This document shows positions 26,430 through 35,400 of a DNA stretch of 64,000 nucleotides, piece by piece (the stretch's first letter is position 1; every line of letters begins with the position of its first letter). The notes below the pieces were generated by a model. That model had not been told where the DNA came from and made no database searches. It was given only the letters and a program-made list of their open reading frames with translations. Source of the DNA: Streptomyces zhaozhouensis. Its GTDB lineage: Bacteria; Actinomycetota; Actinomycetes; Streptomycetales; Streptomycetaceae. The translations under genes were made by a program, and so were the position numbers. The DNA is taken from positions 62,001 through 126,000 of the forward strand of contig NZ_OCNE01000005.1 of the NCBI RefSeq assembly GCF_900230195.1, written 5' to 3'.

Positions 26430-29400
26430 TCAGGGGCCGAGGAGCAGCGCCAGGGGCGCGTCGGGGTCGGTGACGACATGGCGCAGCAGGACGGTCAGGT
26501 CGTCGGCCCAGGCGACGACGGTGGCCGGCTCGAAGAGGTCGGTGGCGTACTCGAAGGTCACCTCCAACCCGGTCTCGTGCGGCACCAGGACGACGTAGAG
26601 CGCGTTCCTCGCCACACCGGGGAGGGGCAACGGGCGGACGGTCGCGGACAGTCCGGGCAGGTCGAGGGCGGGGGGCGGGGTGGTGACCACGGTGAAGAGC
26701 ACGTCGGGGAAGGCGCCGGCCGAGGTGCCGGGGGCGACGAGATCGGCCACCTCCGCCAGCGGCAGCTCCTGGTGGTCGAGCGCGGCGAAGAGGGCGGAGC
26801 CCAGGCGCCGCGCCAGCTCGCCGACCGTCCCGGCAGCCGTGAGACGGGCGCGCAGCGCCACCGCGTCCCCCAACAGACCGACGACGTCCGCGCGTTCGGG
26901 GTCCAGCCGGTTGGCGCTCGACGCGTTGAGCACCACGTCGTCACCGCGCCCGGTGCGGCGGGACGCCCACACCGCGAACGCGGCGGCGAGCACGGCGTAG
27001 GGCGTGGTGCCCAGCCGGGTCGCGGTCTCGGGCAGCGCGCGGGAGAGCGCCGCCTCCAGCGTGCGGGTGTGCAGGGCGCCCCGGCCGGAGAGCACGGCCG
27101 GACGCGGCCGGTCCGCCGGCAGCGCGAGATCGAGCCGCGCCCCGGCCAACTCGGCGCGCCAGAAGCGTTCCAGCTCCGCCCTGCGCTCCCCCGCCAGCGC
27201 GGCCTCCGCGCGTGCCATCGCCGGGAACTGGCCGCCGGGCGGCGGGAGTTCGGCTGCCCCCGGGTCCTCGGCGGCGTGCGCGAGCGCCCCGAGGTCGCGC
27301 CAGATCACGCCCAGCGACCAGCCGTCGCAGACGGCGTGGTGGAAGACCGTCAGCAGGGTCCAGCGGTCCGGCCCCGTCCTGGCCAGCCGGAAGCGGAAGA
27401 GCGGCGCGCGCTCCAGCGCGAACGGGCGGCCGGCGTGGCGCAGGCACCACCGTTCCACCTCGGCGTCCGCGACCAGCGCCCCCGGGTCCAGCTCGTCGAC
27501 GGGGAGGTCGACCGGGACCCGGTCCAGCACCTCCACCAGCGCACGCCCGTCCCGCACCACCAACCGGGAGCGCAGCGCCGTGTGGCGTTCCACCAGCGCG
27601 GCCAGCCAGGCGCGGAGCCGCTCGGGTCGCACGGATCCGCGCAGGTCGACGCGGTGGGTGACGTGGTAGCAGCCGGCGTCGGCGCGCTCGTGGTGGCGGC
27701 GCCACAGGCGGCGTTGGACGGCGTTCATCGGGACGGTCTCGGTCACCTCCCACCGCCGGTCCGCCCCGCGTGCGGCGATCCCCCTGACGGTGGGGGTGCG
27801 GAAGAACTCGGCCATGGGCAGGGTCAGTTCCAGCTCCCGCGCCATGCGGTGCAGCAGGCGCACCGCGCTCAGCGAGTGCCCGCCGAGCGCGAAGAACGAA
27901 CGGGTCACCGGGACGTGCGCCACGCCCAACTCCTCGGCCCACAGCTCCCGCAGGGCCTTCTCCAGCGGGGTGGCCGGCTCGTCGTCCTCGGCGCCGGACG
28001 CCGGCTCCGCCTCCGGTTCCGGCAGCGCGTGCCGGTCGAGCTTGCCGGAGGCGTTCACCGGCAGCCGCGCCAGCCGCGCCCAGTGGCGCGGCACCAGCGG
28101 GTCGGGCAGGCGCGCGGCCAGCGCCTCGCGGCAGCGGGCCAGCACGTCCGCCCCGTCCTCGCCCGGCGCGGGCACCACGCAGGCGAACAGCTCCCGGGCG
28201 CCGTTCCGGTCGCCGCGCGCCACCACGGCGGCGTCGGCCACCCAGGGCAGCGCGGTCAGCGCGGCGCGCACCTCGCCCGGTTCGACCCGGTGGCCGCGGA
28301 TCTTCGTCTGGTCGTCGATCCGCCCCCGGTACTGGAGGGTGCCGTCGGCGCGCCAGCGCGCCAGGTCCCCGGTGCGGTAGGCGGAGGCGCCCGTGCCGTC
28401 GTCGAGGAAGGCGGCGGCGGTCTCCTCGGGGCGGCCCAGATAGCCGGCGGCCACGGGCACGCCGCCGACGTGGAGTTCGCCGACGGCGCCCAGCGGCACC
28501 GGCCGGCCCGCCGGGTCCAGCAGCCGGAGGCGGGCGCCGCGCACCGGGGTGCCGATCGGCGGCCACGGGCCGGCCCCGGGGTCGACCCGGTGGGAGGTGA
28601 CGATCACGGACGCCTCGGTCGGTCCGTACTGGTGGTACAGCGCGCAGTCCGCGTGCCGGTCGAGGAAGCGGCGTACGCCGTCGGTGAGTTGAAGCGCCTC
28701 GCCGGCGGAGAACAACTCCCGCAGGGTGGGCAGCCGGGGCTCGGTCTCCAGCAGGTGACGCAGCGGCGTGCTGGGCAGGAACATCCGCTCCACGGCGTGG
28801 CGCCGCACCGTCTCGGCCACCTCCCCCGGGTCGCGGCGCGCGGCGTCGTCGATCAGCACCAGCGCGGCGCCGGCCGCGAGGGTGGTGAAGACCTCCTGGA
28901 CGTGCACGTCGAAGACCGGCGCCGTCCACTGGAGGGTGCGCAGCGCGGGGTGCGCGTCGAGATGGGCGAGCACCAGGTTGACGGGGCCCCGGTGGGGCAC
29001 CACCACCGCCTTGGGGCGACCGGTCGAGCCCGAAGTGTGCAGGCAGTAGGCGGGGTCGTCGGGCCCGGCGGGCTCGGGGGGCCCGGGGGCGTCCGGCGTC
29101 CCGGCCGGCTCCGCCTCGTCCCCGTCGACCGGCACCAGCGGCACGTCCCCGGCGAGCGCGGGGTGCGCCCCCAGGGTCGCCGCGTCGCCGAGCAGGGCGC
29201 AGGGGTCGCCGTCGGCCAGCAGCCCGGCGAGCCGGGGCGTGGGCGCCGACGGGTCGAGCGGCAGATAGGCCGCGCCGCTGGTGAGCACGCCGAGCAGCGC
29301 GGTGATCAGCTCGGGGCCGCGCGGCAGCAGCACGGCGACCCGCCGGCCCCGGCCCGCGCCCGCGGCCCGCAGCCGGCCCGCCAGCCGTTCGACCCGTTCG

Positions 29401-32400
29401 GCCAACTCACCGTAGCTGACGCGTAGTTCGCCGTGGATCAGGGCGGTCGCCCCGGGGGTGCGGCGGGCCTGGCGGGCGAAGAGCCCGTGCAGGGTGTCCT
29501 CGACGACGGGCGCCGGCTCCTCGAGCCGTCCGAGCCGGGCGAGCGCGGCGCGCTCGGCCTCGGGGACGGCGGTGAGCGCGGCGAGCGGCGCGGCCGGGTC
29601 GGCCAGGGCGCGGCGCAGCAGCGCCTCGACCCGGTCCAGCAGCCGCCGCACCGTGGCCGCCTCCAGCAGCGCGGTGTCGTACTCGACGGCGACCCGCAGG
29701 CCGCCGGGATGGTGCGTCAGATAGAAGCTGAGGTCGAACGGGGCGCGGTCGCTGGGCACGTCGAGCAGCGTCGCGCGCGGGCCCGGCGGGTCGAAGGCGA
29801 CGGCCTCCTCGTTCTCGTACTCGACCAGGACCTGGAAGAGCGGGTTGCGGCCGGGGTCACGGGCGGGGTTCAGCGCGCCGACCAGTTCGTCGAACGGCAC
29901 GCCCCGGTGGTCCAGCGCCTCGGCGCCGCGCTCCCGCACCCGCCGCAGCAGGGTGGGCAGGTCGGGGTCGCCCGTGAGGTCCAGGCGGAGCGGAACGGTG
30001 TCGAGGAAGAACCCGACGTGGCCCTCGGCCCCCTCCGGGCGCGCCGAGACGGCGGTGCCGACGACGATCTCCGACTGCCCGGCGTGCCGGGCGAGCACCG
30101 CGCCGATGGCGCCGGTCAGCGCCATGAAGAGAGTGGCGCGCTGGGAGGCGGCGAACTCCCGTACCGCACGGACGAGTTCGGCGTCCCAGGCATGGCTGAC
30201 GCTGGCGCCGGCGCCGGTTCTGACCGACGGCCTGGGGTGGTCGGTGGGCAGCGCCCACTCGGGGGCGCCTTCGAGGCGTCGCCGCCAGTGGTCGAGTGCG
30301 GCGGCACGTTCCCCGGCGTCCGGCTCCGCCCGCTCCGGCGCCTCGGGCAGCGGCGGCAGCGGCGCGAGGCCGGTCTCGGTCTCGGTCTCGGCACGGTAGA
30401 AGGCGGCCAGGTCGGAGACGAGGACAGCCGTCGAGGCGGAGTCGAAGACGAGGTGGTGGGCCATCAGGAAGAGCAGATGGCTCTCCTCGGAGAGCCGCAG
30501 CAGCCGCGCGGTGACCAGCGGCCCCTCGGCGGTGTCGAGCACCCGGCCGCGCTCGGCGGCCAGCGCGACGGCGACGGCCCGGTCCACGTCGAGCCCCAGA
30601 TGCTCCTCCACCGGGCAGTCGAACGGCATCCGGGCGCGCACCTCGCGGTGCGGCACGCCGTCCTCCTCACCGAAGACGGTGCGCAGCGCGGGCTGCCGCT
30701 CGGCGACGCGGTCGAGCGCGCGGCGGAACGCGGGCACGTCCAGCGGTCCTTCGAGGTGGACGGCCTTGGGCTCGTGGTACATGTGCGTGCCGGGGTGCAG
30801 CCGCTCCAGAAACCACACGCGCCGCTGGGCCGGCGTCAACGGCAGCCGTGGCGGCGGCTGTTCGACGGTCGGGGCGGTGGCGGAAGCGGCGCTCACGGGC
30901 GGGGTCGGCGGGGGCGCGGTCGACGGCGGGGCGCCGCGGGCGGGCCTCGGCTCGGCGGCCAGGTCCCGGCGGAGGCCGTCGAGAAGCGGCAGCGCCGCCA
31001 GCACCTTCTCCTTCTCGACGCCGAAGTCCACGAAGCAGGCGATCTCGTCCGCCCCGGCCGCCAGCAGCCGGCGCCCGGTGGCCAGCGCCGCCTCCCGGTC
31101 GCCGATCAGCGCGCGCGTGTCGCAGTAGTCGGCGTAGGCCCGGCCGAGCAGGAACTCCACGTCCTCCTCGGGCGAGTCGGCCAGGTCGACCTCCATCCCG
31201 AGGCTGTTGGTCACCTGGTTCAGCAGCGCGAGCGAGGAGCGCAGATAGCGCACGAACGGGCGGTGCGCCTCCGCCCTGGCGCGGGCGTCGTCCTCCGCCA
31301 GATAGGTGTGCATCAGCACGACGACGCGCCCGCCGGCCGGGTCGAGGCCGTGTTCGGCGCGGGCGGCGCGGTAGCGGGCGATGTTCTCCGCCAGTTGCTC
31401 CACCGTCTGGGTCATCAGGTTGGTGACGACGCCCAGGCCCTCGGCCGCGGCCCTGCGGTAGCTGTCCGGGTTGCCGACCACGGCGGCGTACATCGGCGGG
31501 TCCGGCTGGACGGGCGTGGGATGGAGCCGCACGTCGACGGGCCGGCCGTCACCCGAGGTGGTGGTCACCGCCTCGCCGGCCCACAGGCTCCGCACGGTCG
31601 CCAGGTGCTCGTACATCACCTCGCGGTGCCGCCCGAAGTTCTGCGGCGCCAGCGCGAAGTCGGTGGCGTGCCAGCCGCTGGCGAAGCAGAGGCCGACCCG
31701 GCCGCCGGAGACGTTGTCGACGACCGACCACTCCTCGGCGACCCGCACGGGGTGGTGCAGCGGCAGCACGACGGAGCCGGCGTGCAGCCGGACCCGGCTG
31801 GTCCTGGCCGCCAGGGCGGCGGCGAGGACGGAGGGGTTGGGGAAGAGCGCGCCGAACGAGGCGAAGTGCCGCTCGGGGAACCACAGCGCGTGGAACCCGT
31901 TGCGGTCGGCGAACTCGGCCGCCTCCATGATCAACGCGTACTTGTCGTGCGCGTCGTCCTGCGGGTAGTCCCCGAAGAAGTAGAGGCTGACGTCGCAGGC
32001 ACCCGCCGGCACGGGCGCGGGCGGTGCGGCGGCGGGTGCGGGGACGGGCACGGGGGCGCGCTCACCCGCAGGCGCGGACGCGGGCGCCGGCACGGACGCG
32101 GGCGCCGGCACGGATGCGGGCGCCGGCGCGGACGCCGGCGCGGACGCCGGCGCGGGCTCCGTCGACGCGCCGCCCAGCAGGTCGAGTTGGCGGCCGATCA
32201 CCTCGCCGACCTGGTCGGCCAGCCGCTCCATCAGCCGCAGCTGCCGCGCCAGCAGCGCGTGCGGCGCGTGCGGCCCGTCGGGTGACGCCTCGACGGGCGG
32301 CCCGGGGGGCGACGGAGCCGACACCTGAACGTCCGCCGGGGCGGCCGCCGGGGCTGGTGCCTCGGCGGAGGCGGAAGCGGAAGGTCCGGTCGGGACGGAC

Positions 32401-35400
32401 GCGGGACCGGGCCGCGCGGGCGGGGCCGGCGGGACGGGTTCGGCCGAAGCGGCCGGGCGTTCCGCCTCGGCGGCGAGCCGGGCGGCCAGCGCACGCGGGG
32501 TGTCGACGGCCTCGAAGAGCTCGCGCACCGGGACGCGCACCCCGTGGCGCCGCTCCAGCGCGGCCGTCAGACCCATCAGCGAGAGCGAGTCGGCGCCCAG
32601 CGCGAGAAAGGAGCTGTCCGGGGCGACCTCGGCCACCGGTCTGCCCAGCTTGCCGGCGGTCACCTCGCGTACGGACGAGAGCAGTTCCTCGGACACCGGC
32701 GGGCGCGGTTCCCCGGATGCCCCCGACCCCGCCGGCGCGGGCGCCGGCCCCGCTCCCCCGCGTGTCGCCGCGAAGGGCACCGCCGTGCGGCGCAGCGGGT
32801 GACCGGGCAGCGGGACGCGGCCGACGTCCGGGACCAGCGAGGGCCAGTTCAGCTCGGCGCCCGCGCGGTGGAGCGCGCCGAGCGAGGCCAGCAGCCCGGC
32901 CGTCTGCTCGTCGGCCGTGTCACCCGCGCCCTGCCCCCGCAGCCAGCGGCTCTCCGGGTCGGCGGCGCGGCCGAGCCCGGTGAGGGCGTCGCCGGCGCCC
33001 GCCTCGACGAAGTCGCGGTGGCCCCGCCGCGCCGCCGTGGCCAGCACCAGGTCGAAGCGGACCGGTTCGCGTCCCTGCCGGCACAGGTGGTCGACGTCCA
33101 CGCGCCAGCCGACCGGCCGGTGCAGGCCGTCCGTCGCGGTGACCAACGGCAGGCGTAGCGGCCGGAGCGCGACCCGTCGGGCGAGCTCGCGGAAGGCGCG
33201 CAGCGCCGGTTCCATCGCGGCGGTGTGATAGGCCCGGTCCACGGGCAGCGCGCGGTGCGGCACCCGCTCGTCCACGCAACGGCGCGTCAACTCCCCCAAC
33301 GCCGCCGGGTCCCCCGCGACGACCTGCACGCCGGGGCCGTTGCACGCCGCCACCGTCGTGCCCGTCGCCTCGGCGAGGCGCCGCGCGGTGGGCGGGTCGG
33401 TGAGCAGCGCGAGCATCCCGCCGGGGGGCGCGTGGTCCCGGGTCGCCCGGCCGCGCCACGCGGTCAGCCGCAGCCCGTCGTCCAGGGAGAGGGCGCCGGC
33501 GGCGTGCAGCGCGGCGAACTCGCCCACGCTGTGGCCGAAGACCAGCGCCGGCTCGATCCCGGCGGCGCGCCAGGCGGCGGTCAGGGCCGTCTGGTGGGCG
33601 TAGAGCGCGGCCTGGGCCAGCTCGGCGGGCAGCGGCTGGTCCGCGTCGCCGACCAGCAGCGGTTCCAGCAGCTCGCCGTCGAACTCCCGCGCGTACAGCG
33701 CGCCGCAGCGCTCCAGCGTCCGGCGGGCCGCCGGATGCGCGGCCCACAGCCCGGCGGCCATGGCGCGCCGGGCGCCGCCCTGCCCGGGGTAGGCGAAGGC
33801 GACCGGTCCCGCCTCCCGGCCGGCCTCGGGCACCGAGGCGCGCAGGGAGCGCGCCAGCTCCCCGGCGGTGCGGCCGACGGCCACCGCGCGGGCGGCCCGG
33901 TGCGGCCTGCCGTGTGCCAGGGTGGCGGCGACCTCGGCGGCCGCCGGCGCCGGCCGCGCGGTCAGCCGCGCGACGAGTCCCGCGACCGACTCGGCCAGCG
34001 CCGCCTCGTCCACGGCCGAGACCGGCACGAGCAGCGGAGAAGCGGCGTCCGGCGCGGGGGCGCGCTCGGGCGCCTCCTCCAGCACCACGTGGGCGTTGGT
34101 GCCGCCGACGCCCAGCGCGCCGACCCCGGCGCGACGCGGCGCCCCCTCCGGGGCCGGCCAGGGCGCCACCGCCCGCACCAGGGTCAACGGGCCGTCGTGC
34201 AGGGGGAGTTCGGGGTTCGGTGTGGCGAGCCCGACGGTGGGGACCAGGGTGCGGTGGCGCAGCATCAGCACCGTCTTCAGCAGCCCGGCCATGCCGGCAC
34301 AGCTGTCGAGGTGACCCACGTTGGGTTTCACCGAGCCGACGGCGACCGTTCCCTCCGGGCCGTCGTCTCCGGTCAACGCCTCGCGCAGCGCGGTGAGTTC
34401 TATCGGGTCGCCGAGGGCCGTCCCGGTGCCGTGGGCCTCGACGTAGCCCAGGGCCGACGGCGGCAGGTCGGCGCGGCGCAGCGCCTCGCGGACGACGTCG
34501 ACCTGGCCGGCGACGCCGGGCGCGGCGAAGCCGGCCTTGGCGGCGCCGTCGTTGTTGACGGCCGAGCCCCGGATGACGGCGTGCACGGTGTCGCCGTCGG
34601 CGAGCGCCCGGTCGAGGCGCTTGACGAGGACGACGGCCACGCCGTTGCCCCCGACGGTGCCGTCGGCCTCGGCGTCGAAGCTGCGACATCGCCCGCTGGG
34701 CGAGAGGATCGACCCCGGGTGTCCCCGATAGCCGGTGTGCTGCGGCAGATGGACGGCGGCGGCGCCGGCGAGCGCGAGGTCGACCTCCCCGTCCAGCACG
34801 GCGCGCGCGGCGAGGTGGACGGCGACCAGCGCGGTGGAGCAGGCGGTGCGCACCCCGATCGCGGGGCCGGTCAGGCCGAGCCGGTAGGCGACGCGGGTGG
34901 CCAGGAAGTCCGGTTCCCGGCCGATGGCGTCGGCCATGCCGGCGCCCGGGTCGTCCGGGTCGGGGTCGGGGCCGGCCAACGGCCGCTGGTGGTCGTAGAG
35001 ATGCATCCCGGAGCCGGCGTAGACCCCGACCCGGGCGGCGGCGGGCGTGGCCGCGTGTCCCGCGTCCTCCAGCGCGCGGTGGCAGCACTCAAGGAAGAGG
35101 CGGTGCGCGGGGTGGGTCGCCTCGGCCTCGGCCGGCGTCATGCCGAAGAACGCGGGGTCGAACTCCTCGACGCCGTCGATGACCCCGCCGACCGGCACCC
35201 GCGCGGGGTCCGCGCGCTCCTCCGGGGTGAGCCCGGCGGCGGCCAGCTCCGCGTCGTCGAAGACGCGCACCGCGCTGCGCCCGTCGCGCAGCAGCTCCCA
35301 GAACTCCTCGGGTGTCGACGCCCCGGGGAAGCGCAGCGCCATCCCGACGACGGCGACCCGGCGCGCCGCGTCGTCCTCGGTCCGGTCGGCGGGCGCGGCG

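Noticed and set aside
32080..32156. The tandem repeat as a possible CRISPR-like or regulatory array
   Set aside because: It lies in frame inside the PKS-NRPS linker and encodes PAPAS repeats. There are no spacers.
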